The translations under genes and the position numbers were made by a program. Below the pieces are notes generated by a model. It was not told the origin of the DNA. It was given only the letters and a program-made list of their open reading frames with translations, and searched no databases. DNA of 6,539 nt from an uncultured Ruminococcus sp. (GTDB lineage: Bacteria; Bacillota; Clostridia; Oscillospirales; Acutalibacteraceae), in assembly GCA_902773155.1 (NCBI GenBank), contig CACYDK010000177.1, positions 1-6,539 on the forward strand, in the 5' to 3' direction. This document shows, one piece after another, positions 1 to 6,095 of this stretch. Numbering within the stretch: position 1 is the first letter of the stretch; each line of letters begins with the position of its first letter.

Positions 1-336
1 AACGGTTATTGTATGATTGTTACCGTCAAAAACCCCTCTGAAAAAACGTTGATTACTTTCGTTGGAATTTCTAAAGGACGAATCTAATCCATAGGTGTTT
101 ATCGTTATATCGTTCATAAGCTTGACGCGCTGATTTGGATAAAATCCACCATTCTCCTTGTGAACATTAATAACGTCCATTAGTTGATCAGCCGTACTGA
201 TTTCAGTAAAATCGCCATCAGCAGTTGATAGGATATTCTTTGTCGCAGCTACCGCGCTGAACGGCGCTATGCAAATAACGCTTAAAAGCATAGCCGCGAT
301 CAGCAGGAAAGACGCAGTTTTTTTCATTTTGTTCAT
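1..336 (-). CDS. Secreted protein with GLUG/beta-helix-like start (5' part only, runs off the window)
   Basis: The first 112 codons of a gene that continues beyond base 1. The N-terminus MNKMKKTASF, a hydrophobic core at residues 11-27 and SAVAA at residues 28-31 form a typical Gram-positive signal peptide, with cleavage likely near residue 30 or 31. The mature part has the pattern TEISTADQLMDVIN (44-57), VKLMNDITI (71-79) and FRGVFDGNNHTITV (99-112). This order, a 'set the scene' helix, a strand, then F-x-G-x-FDGN-x-HTI, is typical of Firmicute surface proteins with GLUG motifs or right-handed beta-helices, often adhesins or carbohydrate-related proteins. I chose the start at 336 because AAGGGG lies 8 nt upstream (345-350); the internal Met4 is too far from it. 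A promoter lies at 377-385, so the gene is probably its own transcription unit, separated from the giant gene by a terminator. The exact function is unknown because most of the protein is missing. Confidence 0.8.
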   Translation of the reverse strand, partial: MNKMKKTASFLLIAAMLLSVICIAPFSAVAATKNILSTADGDFTEISTADQLMDVINVHKENGGFYPNQRVKLMNDITINTYGLDSSFRNSNESNQRFFRGVFDGNNHTITV

Positions 337-376
337 AAAACTATCCCCTTTAGCTATTTTGATGAAACTTATGCAC

Positions 377-385
377 ATTATAACA
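377..385 (-). promoter_or_regulatory. Extended -10 promoter of the secreted GLUG-like gene
   Basis: Read on the minus strand, TGTTATAAT is a consensus TATAAT (382-377) preceded by the extended -10 TG dinucleotide. The hexamer 17 nt further upstream is TATAAA, a poor -35 match, which fits a promoter relying on the extended -10. The -10 box lies 40 nt before the start codon at 336, and the surrounding sequence is very AT-rich. Sigma-A type recognition is inferred. Confidence 0.6.
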
Positions 386-471
386 CTTTTTTATTGCTTT
401 TTATATAGTGATATTCGACAAAAACAAATGTCCAAATTTGTGATATATTACAATTATTAAAACTACATCAT

Positions 472-489
472 AAAAAGTGCGTACTTTTT
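472..489. repeat. Small AT-rich inverted repeat
   Basis: AAAAAGT (472-478) and ACTTTTT (483-489) are perfect reverse complements around a 4-nt GCGT loop. The stem is almost all A-T, so it is a weak hairpin. It lies about 90 nt upstream of the -10 box at 377-382 and downstream of the strong terminator. It could be an operator-like site or chance in AT-rich DNA. Confidence 0.3.
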
Positions 490-513
490 GATCAGATACA
501 GCGAATTTAATCG

Positions 514-554
514 AAAAAATCCCTTGGTTTTATTCTGAGAATAATTCCAAGGGA
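514..554 (-). terminator. Rho-independent terminator
   Basis: On the minus strand, TCCCTTGG (554-547) pairs perfectly with CCAAGGGA (527-520). Inside, after an AA/AA mismatch, TTATT pairs with AATAA around a CTCAG loop, giving a long two-part hairpin. It is followed at once by six T residues (519-514). It ends transcription from the giant gene and the overlapping remnant. It lies 245 nt beyond the giant gene's stop codon and 48 nt beyond the remnant's stop, which suits a terminator that originally belonged to the remnant gene. Confidence 0.85.
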
Positions 555-601
555 CTTTTCATTGTTTATTGCATTGTGATTTCTTCTAGATACTATAATG
601 C

Positions 602-808
602 TTATTCGTCCGCGCCGCCGTAAAACTCGGTTTTTGTTTGGTTCTCCTGAATAAGCACGGAGCTTTGATTGAAGGTCTTGATCATTTCATCCGCCGCGGT
701 GTGAACCTTATCCAAGGTCGTATCGCTCAAATAAATGACGATCGTGTATTCCTGATAAAGCTTTCCGTCGGATTTCCAACCGCCTTGCGCTTTACGGATC
801 AAATAACT
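602..808 (-). pseudogene. C-terminal remnant of a small DUF3574-like protein
   Basis: A 68-residue open stretch begins SYLIRKAQGGWKSDGKLYQE and ends in KTEFYGGADE before a TAA stop. It has the character of a real protein: GGW plus a charged turn, a strand (EYTIVIYL), an amphipathic helix (residues 30-46), then NQSSVLIQEN and a final EFYGG. From memory this resembles the C-terminal half of DUF3574-type small proteins, where a 'G-W...E...' strand precedes a helix and a conserved Q-x-S-V-L motif. No start codon or ribosome site of its own is visible: upstream in the same frame the sequence is the giant gene's C-terminal domain read out of frame. Its first codons overlap that gene's stop (801-799). 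I infer that its 5' half was replaced when the giant gene arrived or was rearranged. The family assignment needs a profile search. Confidence 0.5.
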
Positions 809-3800
809 TTTATTACAACCGTCTTTGTTATCCTTGCGGACTTGTAGTTGGAATTGCCCTTTGCGGTGATCTTTACTTTGATCTTGTATGTGCCTTTCTT
901 GGCCTTTTTCCACTTTTTGATGGTAAGAGTGCCCTTTAAACTGAACTTGAGATACTTTTTGATAGCCTTTTTAGCGCTCGTTATCTTTATGCTGACCTTG
1001 CCCTGAGCGTTCTTGATAGTAAGAGGCTTGACCTTCTGAGCCTTTTTCTTGAGCTTTTTGAGCTTTACTGTCTTGGCCTTGGCCGTTACCTTTACGGGAT
1101 TATCCTTCTTGTTATCCGTAGGCTCAACTGCAGGATCTGTGGGCTCGGGAGTGATCGGCTGTGGATCGGTGACAACAGGATCATCGGGCTTGTCTGTCGC
1201 AGGCTCTGTAGGCTTTTCTGATACCGGCTCGGTCGGCTTATCAGTTGAGGGCTCTGCTGGTTTGTCTGTTACGGCCTCGGTCGGGTCGGTCTTGCCGTCG
1301 GTCGGCTTCGCCGTTGCAGGCTCGGTCGGCTTTTCCGACGCAGGCTGTGCCGTCTCGCTCGGGTCGGTCGCAGTTGCAGCGCCATCGCCGTAAATCGATC
1401 CGTCGTACCTTACTACCTTGCCCTTGGCGGCAAAGAGCTGCTCGGGGGTGAGCTTAAGCACCGTGTACCATTCGCCGTCGAACTCCTGCTTAACGGCAGC
1501 CTGGTCGATCGTGTAATCGTAGTACATCTTAGCGTTTCTGACCGCGACTCCTTCGAGCTCCATCGGAGTCTCGCTGAGCTCCGAAGAATGGTCGGCGCCG
1601 TCCTTGTCGGTCAACACAAATCTGAACGAGGCCTTGTTGGAGATAGAGTCGGGCAGGTAGCTGAAGGTGATCTGGTTTTCTGAGGCTGTGGCAGGCTCGG
1701 TAGCCGGAACGGTCGTCTCGGGCACGTCGGTTTTGACGAGCGTGACTCCGCTGTAGTCGGCGTAGTCTGCTCCGGCTGTACCGGATTCCGTATAGACCGT
1801 GAAGCCGTCGGTGAGCGTATCGCCTGTACTGCCGTTGTAGAAGCCCAGCGCCTTATCACCGATCTCAGTAACCGAGGCGGGCACCGTAATGCTGCGCAGG
1901 TTCGCGCAGTTGTAGAACGCGCCCTCGCCTATCTCCTCGAGGCCTTCGGGCAGGGAGGCGTTGAGCAGGTTTTTGAAGCTTTCGAGCGCGTAGGGGTCGA
2001 TCTTCTTAACGGTATTTGGGATGAAGCAGTTCATCCTGTTGAGCCTGTCGGCGTATATGATAAGCTCGGTTTTGTCTTTGTTATAAATCGCGCCGTTGTA
2101 GAAGGTGTAATTGGGATTGTCCTCGGAGAGTATGACGTCGGTCAGGCTGTCGGCGCCGATGAACGCTCCGGATTCTATTGTCGTGACGCTCGCCGGAATG
2201 GTCACGCTTTTGAGCTTTTTGCAGTCTCTGAAAGCGTCCCTTGATATTTTAGTCACGCCCTCGGGGATGATTACCCTCTGAAGGGTATCGCTGGCGAGGA
2301 ATGCTGTCTCGCCTATAGAGCTTACCTTTTTTCCGCCGAAGGTATCGGGGATCGTGAGCTCGTTTTTGGTTCCGCAGTATAGCGAGACCTCGTAGGTATC
2401 GTCGTCGAGCAGCTTGTAGATAAGATCGCCCACAACGGGGAAACCGTGCTCCAGAGCGTACTCGAACGCCGCCGAGCCGTCGACGCAGTCGATAGCGAAG
2501 CCGTCGATCTTGGTATAGGCGTTGCTCACAAGGGTAAATCCTAGCGCGTGACTTCCGATAGTCTTGACAGAGCTCGGAACTGTAACTCTGGTGAGACCCG
2601 TGCAGCCGATAAAGGCGTGCTTGCTGATCTCGTTGAGACGGGTTCTTAGCTTAAGGGTCTTGATACCCGTGCAGTTTCTGAACGCCTCCTCGCCGATTTT
2701 TTCGAGGGTGTTCGGGATTTTTGGGTCGTCGAGAGCCGTACAGCCGTCGAAAGCGAGCTTGCCTATCTCCTTTGCGCCGTCGATCTTTATCTCTTTGAGA
2801 GCCGTACAGCCCCTGAAGGTGCTTTCCGGCACTGTTCTAAAGTAGATTCCCGATATGGTAGCGCTTTCGAGCGCGGTACAGTTCTCAAACACCTTATCGC
2901 CCACGTCGAACGTGGCTGAGCCGGTGTTTATCTCGGCGGTTTTGAGCCCGTCGCAGTCGGCGAAGGCTCTTCTTCGTATTACGGCGCCGTTGTTTACGGA
3001 AACACTCTCTAGAGAAGAGCAGCCGCCGAAGGCGTATTCGTCGATGAGATAGAGTTTCGGAGGGAACTCGACGGTTTTAAGCGACTCGCAGTTTGCGAAG
3101 GCGTTTTTACCGATAGAGCTCAGATTTTCGGGCAGAGTAAGGCTTTCGAGCGAATTGCAGCCGCTGAAGGCGTTTTCTTCGATAGTAATTAACGTATCGG
3201 TAAAATCCAATTTTTTCAGTGACTTACAGTTGCTGAACGCTTGCTTCGAAATACCCTTAAGGCTACTCGGGAAGGTCACGCCCTCGAGCTGCTCGAGATC
3301 GCTCGCGGCTCCCACATCGAGAGTGCTGACTGTCTCGAGCAATACAAGGCTTTTAATATTCTTGCAGCTGTTGAACAGGTCTTTCGGGATCCTGCCCTTA
3401 TAATAGGTGCCGCCGACCTTCAGGACCTCTAACTTTGTAAGGCCATTGAAAAGGTTTTTGGTATCCATGTAATAGATTTTGTTACCATATAAAGAATCGG
3501 GAACCGTCACGACTCTTTCGTCCTTTTTGAAGCCGTATAAATACAATTCTGAATTAACAGCCTTAAAATTATATTCCTTGTTAGCTTCGTTCCAGTCTGG
3601 ATATGTAAAGAAAAGATAATTATTCTTGAGCGCGTAGATTTTTGCCACAGCGTTCGCGCCGATAATCACACACCTCTTTTCAGTGTCTAAGATATGGTCT
3701 TCGATCGTTTCAATGGTTTCGGGAAGCTTTAAAACCTCTATGCTTGAGCAACCGCTGAACGCGTCCTTCTCTATTAAAACGACTCCGTAATCTAAAGTAA

Positions 3801-5964
3801 CGCTTTCGATCGGACATCCGAAAACGATCCTCGAGCGAATTCTGAGTACTGTTCCCGGAACCGTGAGCTCAGTAAGCTTTGTGCCCTCAAAGGCGCCCTC
3901 GCCGATGTAGGAAAGTTTTTTCGGCAGGTCGACCTCTGAAAGATTTGTTTTCATAAACGCGCGTTTCCCTATGCTATTAAGTGTGCCGGGAAGCTTGATC
4001 GCCGTCAGCTTGGTATTTTCGAACGCGCTATCCCCGATCGAGGTCACAATGCTGTTTAAGGTGACGGTTTTCAGCCCTGAGTCCATAAAGGCCTTATCGG
4101 GGATCTCCTTTACGCTCTTGCCGATGGTGGTACCGCCGAGCGAGGCCGTTCCTAAGAAGGCTCCCGTTCCTATCGTCGTGATGGAATCGCATATCTTGAT
4201 ACCGGTCAGGGAGGAATTTGCGAAGGCGTATTTGCCGATTGTAGTAGTGGAGCCGTCCTGAGTTATGACGTTCAGGATGTTGGCGTCCTCGAACGCGTAG
4301 TCGGCTATCGTATCGACGAGGGTCATCACTGTAAAGGAAGCGATGAATTTTTTTGGAGGACACATAACAAGAGTATCAAAATTATTATCAAGATTCCTCT
4401 TGTAAACGATATCGTCCCGAGTTGTGTAATACTTGTTGCCGTCGGCGATCGTTATCGACTTGAGAGCAGTGTCCTTAAAGACGCGGACGCCGAGATTCTT
4501 AAGCGAAGCAGGCAGCGATACCGACGTAAGCTTGGAGCAGTTTTCGAAGGCTTCGTTATCAATCTTTTCTAGCGTGCCCGAGGAAATATCGACGCTTTGG
4601 AGTTTAACGCACGACTTGAACGCGCCTTGTCCTATTACACTGACGATATTAAGGTTAACGCTTTGAAGAGCCGAACAATTTTCAAAGGCATACGAATATA
4701 TATGTTTTGACGTACCACCCGAAAGGTCGAGCGTCGTAAGCTTAGTGCAAGATTTAAAGGCGGATTCGCCTATAGAGCCTACATTCAGCAGGTTGACGCT
4801 CTCGAGCCCTGTACAGCCCGAAAAAGCCGACTTACCTATTTCTTTTTCGTTGCTGCCGGAAAGGTCGAGGCTCTTGAGCCCGGTGCAACCCTCAAAGGCA
4901 CTTTCTCCTATAGAAGTGACGTCGCGCAAATTGATTCCCGTAATGTTTTTGCAATTCCTAAACGCCCTGGCGCCTATTGTTTCAATGTTTTTTAAGGTAA
5001 AGGTCGACGCGTTGCTCCCCTCAAAGACGGCTTCTCCGATCTTCTTTACGCTCTCAAGGTTATAGCTCGTGATCTTATCGCAGCCCTTGAAGGCGCTTGA
5101 ACCGATTTCCCCCATGCTTTTGAGGTTGACGGACTCCAGACTTTTACAGTTAAAAAAAGCGTAGGTGCCTAACTCTTCTACCTTTTCGAGATTGATCTCC
5201 TTAAGACTGGTACATTCGTCAAATGCTCCGGACTGAATCTTGGTAACTTCCGAGGGGAGGGTCACCTTTTCCACATGTCTTCCACTAAAAGCAAGACCTT
5301 TAATCTCACTTACTTTATTTGGAACGCTGTAGGTTTTGGGGAAATTCTGGCAATCGGCGAAGGCCTCGTTTCCAATAATACGTAGGGCAGAGGGGTATTT
5401 AAAATCCTTCCACGGCAGAGCGGGAGGATAGTATGCCAATGTGATGTATCCCTTGGAATAAAGAATTCCGTCATACACAGCATAGTAAAGGTTGTCCGAG
5501 TCGACGATGAATTCCTTGATTTTATTGCAATCTTTAAAAACATCGCTGAACCTGTTCTCTTGAAAATAACTGAACTCGTATTTATTCGGGAGTCTGACCG
5601 ATTCTACGGGACATTTGTAAAAAGCGCCATTATAAATACTAACTATGGAATCGGGAATATATATCGACTTGACCGGGTGGGACTCGTCGCCGGAAAAGTT
5701 AAAAGCGTCCCTTTCGATATAACGCACAGGTTTTCCGTCTATACTGTCGGGAATTACGATCTCGGTATCCTTGTAGTTTTTATGATCGTAACCGGTTATA
5801 TGTAATACGATATTATCCGGGCTCTTTTCCTCTAACATATACGTAAAAGCGCCGTAGGTGCGAGTCGCCTCAGTCGCGTAGGCTGTAAGCGGCGACACCG
5901 CCAGCACACCGGAGAGGATAAGCAGCGCGAGGATCAGGCTGAGGGCTTTTTTTAACGTTTTCAT
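799..5964 (-). CDS. Giant secreted BspA-like leucine-rich repeat (LRR_5) surface protein, 1721 residues
   Basis: Predicted exported adhesin or scaffold protein. The signal peptide is residues 1-30 (MKTLKKALSL, hydrophobic core, then PLTAYA before T31). LRR block 1 spans about 38-787, block 2 about 795-1178 and block 3 about 1179-1409. Together they carry more than 40 BspA-type units of about 22-24 residues, with the signature I-G-x-x-A-F-x-x-C-x-x-L-x-x-V-x-L-P. Each block opens with a beta-hairpin cap (FTYMLEE; YNFKAVNS; LIYKLLDD) leading to a 'VPDS..G.K' or 'IPD..GGKKV' step. Blocks 2 and 3 close with GSAAFEYALEHGFPVV and GTAGADYADYSG caps, and block 1 with a looser ANAVAKIYALKNNY segment. 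'DNxxY...Y' hairpin insertions occur at 154-182, 507-539 and 1280-1308. An unassigned beta-rich module (about 1428-1528), a Pro/Thr/Glu linker (1529-1621) and a basic domain (1622-1721) follow. The start at 5964 is preceded by AAAGGAG and begins a signal peptide; the frame stays open to 6210, but that would overlap the upstream gene without a ribosome site. BspA-like LRRs are known in host-cell or matrix binding; the ligand here is unknown. Confidence 0.93.
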   Translation of the reverse strand: MKTLKKALSLILALLILSGVLAVSPLTAYATEATRTYGAFTYMLEEKSPDNIVLHITGYDHKNYKDTEIVIPDSIDGKPVRYIERDAFNFSGDESHPVKSIYIPDSIVSIYNGAFYKCPVESVRLPNKYEFSYFQENRFSDVFKDCNKIKEFIVDSDNLYYAVYDGILYSKGYITLAYYPPALPWKDFKYPSALRIIGNEAFADCQNFPKTYSVPNKVSEIKGLAFSGRHVEKVTLPSEVTKIQSGAFDECTSLKEINLEKVEELGTYAFFNCKSLESVNLKSMGEIGSSAFKGCDKITSYNLESVKKIGEAVFEGSNASTFTLKNIETIGARAFRNCKNITGINLRDVTSIGESAFEGCTGLKSLDLSGSNEKEIGKSAFSGCTGLESVNLLNVGSIGESAFKSCTKLTTLDLSGGTSKHIYSYAFENCSALQSVNLNIVSVIGQGAFKSCVKLQSVDISSGTLEKIDNEAFENCSKLTSVSLPASLKNLGVRVFKDTALKSITIADGNKYYTTRDDIVYKRNLDNNFDTLVMCPPKKFIASFTVMTLVDTIADYAFEDANILNVITQDGSTTTIGKYAFANSSLTGIKICDSITTIGTGAFLGTASLGGTTIGKSVKEIPDKAFMDSGLKTVTLNSIVTSIGDSAFENTKLTAIKLPGTLNSIGKRAFMKTNLSEVDLPKKLSYIGEGAFEGTKLTELTVPGTVLRIRSRIVFGCPIESVTLDYGVVLIEKDAFSGCSSIEVLKLPETIETIEDHILDTEKRCVIIGANAVAKIYALKNNYLFFTYPDWNEANKEYNFKAVNSELYLYGFKKDERVVTVPDSLYGNKIYYMDTKNLFNGLTKLEVLKVGGTYYKGRIPKDLFNSCKNIKSLVLLETVSTLDVGAASDLEQLEGVTFPSSLKGISKQAFSNCKSLKKLDFTDTLITIEENAFSGCNSLESLTLPENLSSIGKNAFANCESLKTVEFPPKLYLIDEYAFGGCSSLESVSVNNGAVIRRRAFADCDGLKTAEINTGSATFDVGDKVFENCTALESATISGIYFRTVPESTFRGCTALKEIKIDGAKEIGKLAFDGCTALDDPKIPNTLEKIGEEAFRNCTGIKTLKLRTRLNEISKHAFIGCTGLTRVTVPSSVKTIGSHALGFTLVSNAYTKIDGFAIDCVDGSAAFEYALEHGFPVVGDLIYKLLDDDTYEVSLYCGTKNELTIPDTFGGKKVSSIGETAFLASDTLQRVIIPEGVTKISRDAFRDCKKLKSVTIPASVTTIESGAFIGADSLTDVILSEDNPNYTFYNGAIYNKDKTELIIYADRLNRMNCFIPNTVKKIDPYALESFKNLLNASLPEGLEEIGEGAFYNCANLRSITVPASVTEIGDKALGFYNGSTGDTLTDGFTVYTESGTAGADYADYSGVTLVKTDVPETTVPATEPATASENQITFSYLPDSISNKASFRFVLTDKDGADHSSELSETPMELEGVAVRNAKMYYDYTIDQAAVKQEFDGEWYTVLKLTPEQLFAAKGKVVRYDGSIYGDGAATATDPSETAQPASEKPTEPATAKPTDGKTDPTEAVTDKPAEPSTDKPTEPVSEKPTEPATDKPDDPVVTDPQPITPEPTDPAVEPTDNKKDNPVKVTAKAKTVKLKKLKKKAQKVKPLTIKNAQGKVSIKITSAKKAIKKYLKFSLKGTLTIKKWKKAKKGTYKIKVKITAKGNSNYKSARITKTVVIKVI
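854..1056 (-). repeat. Long direct repeat, copy 1: C-terminal basic domain of the giant gene
   Basis: This 203-nt stretch matches 6151-6353 at a constant offset of 5297 with no gaps. I count 7 mismatches; only one changes an amino acid (Leu in the giant protein, Ser in the upstream protein, in KFSLKG against KFSSKG). It encodes the lysine-rich core of the domain. Conservation at synonymous positions indicates a recent duplication or gene conversion. As a direct repeat it is a substrate for deletion of the whole giant gene. Confidence 0.9.
1102..1380 (-). repeat. Pro/Thr/Glu/Lys octad-repeat linker of the giant protein
   Basis: Residues 1529-1621 contain repeated octads such as SEKPTEPA, TDKPAEPS, TDKPTEPV and TDKPDDPV. 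The stretch is rich in Pro, Thr, Asp/Glu and Lys, with no predicted fold. It separates the folded repeat region from the basic C-terminal domain, a role typical of extended wall-spanning linkers. Such repeated DNA may change length by slippage or recombination. Confidence 0.8.
4567..4914 (-). repeat. Higher-order (about 46-residue) LRR repeat inside block 1
   Basis: Residues 351-466 alternate between a 24-residue unit starting SIGESAFEGC and a 22-residue unit starting EIGKSAFSGC. The order is long (351-374), short (375-396), long (397-420), short (421-442), long (443-466). The first two long units share 16 of 24 residues. The alternation suggests the segment grew by copying a two-unit block rather than single units. 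Confidence 0.7.
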
Positions 5965-5970
5965 ATGATA

Positions 5971-5977
5971 CTCCTTT
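5971..5977 (-). promoter_or_regulatory. Shine-Dalgarno site that fixes the start of the giant gene
   Basis: AAAGGAG on the minus strand ends 6 nt before the ATG at 5964-5962. It is the only good ribosome site near the start of this reading frame. Together with the signal peptide that begins at this ATG, it rules out the longer open frame reaching 6210. Confidence 0.85.
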
Positions 5978-5978
5978 G

Positions 5979-6013
5979 GCAATGGACAATTGACAATGGA
6001 CAATTGATGATTG
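5979..6013 (-). repeat. Five tandem heptamers just upstream of the ribosome site
   Basis: On the minus strand the sequence runs as five consecutive 7-mers: CAATCAT, then CAATTGT and CCATTGT in alternation, ending in CCATTGC (consensus CMATTGT). The last heptamer ends 1 nt from the Shine-Dalgarno AAAGGAG. Seven-base tandem repeats of this general kind are found scattered in intergenic DNA of various bacteria, and heptanucleotide STRRs are the described case in cyanobacteria. A functional role here is not shown. Confidence 0.75.
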
Positions 6014-6026
6014 ATAATTATCAATC
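6009..6026. repeat. Perfect 18-bp AT-rich palindrome
   Basis: GATTGATAATTATCAATC is its own reverse complement. It overlaps the first heptamer and adjoins the GC-rich inverted repeat. A palindrome this long in a promoter-sized gap could be an operator for a dimeric regulator, or a hairpin in the leader transcript. No convincing -35/-10 pair is visible around it. Confidence 0.6.
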
Positions 6027-6027
6027 T

Positions 6028-6063
6028 CGGTCGGGCAGAAAGCTTACCGCCGGCGCCCGACCG
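6028..6063 (-). terminator. GC-rich inverted repeat after the upstream paralogue; possible terminator or attenuator
   Basis: On the minus strand CGGTCGGGC (6063-6055) pairs perfectly with GCCCGACCG (6036-6028), a 9-bp stem with an 18-nt loop, starting 32 nt after the upstream stop codon. The stem is followed by AGATTGATAATT rather than a run of T, so it is not a canonical intrinsic terminator. It could act as a 3'-end stabilising hairpin or as a partial terminator that lets some transcription continue into the giant gene. Confidence 0.4.
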
Positions 6064-6095
6064 GGATATCATGAGCATCTCCTGGCTTACAGGGC

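Noticed and set aside
799..900. Programmed frameshift joining the giant protein to the downstream small-protein remnant
   Set aside because: I see no convincing slippery site plus stimulatory structure at the end of the giant gene, and the paralogue ends at the same domain boundary with its own stop.
809..913. A start at 913 for the small DUF3574-like protein, giving a 103-residue product
   Set aside because: The first 35 residues are the giant gene's C-terminal domain read out of frame; the same peptide start arises from the paralogous repeat near 6210, so it reflects the DNA repeat and not a real N-terminus.
799..1101. Sortase or dockerin anchoring at the C-terminus
   Set aside because: There is no LPXTG-like motif, no terminal hydrophobic segment and no calcium-binding dockerin repeat in either C-terminus.
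1049..1393. Plus-strand open frame giving a Gly/Ser/Val-rich repetitive peptide
   Set aside because: It is the antisense shadow of the Pro/Thr/Glu linker; its low-complexity pattern follows from the linker codons and it has no independent gene signals.
2564..5065. Many regularly spaced short repeats, considered as a CRISPR array or DNA-level satellite
   Set aside because: They are in-frame LRR codons with a 66-72 nt period and degenerate DNA; there is no constant repeat with unique spacers.
5979..6026. A sigma-A promoter within the heptamer/palindrome region
   Set aside because: TTGATA-like hexamers occur but none is 16-18 nt from a reasonable TATAAT match, so a promoter call is not supported.
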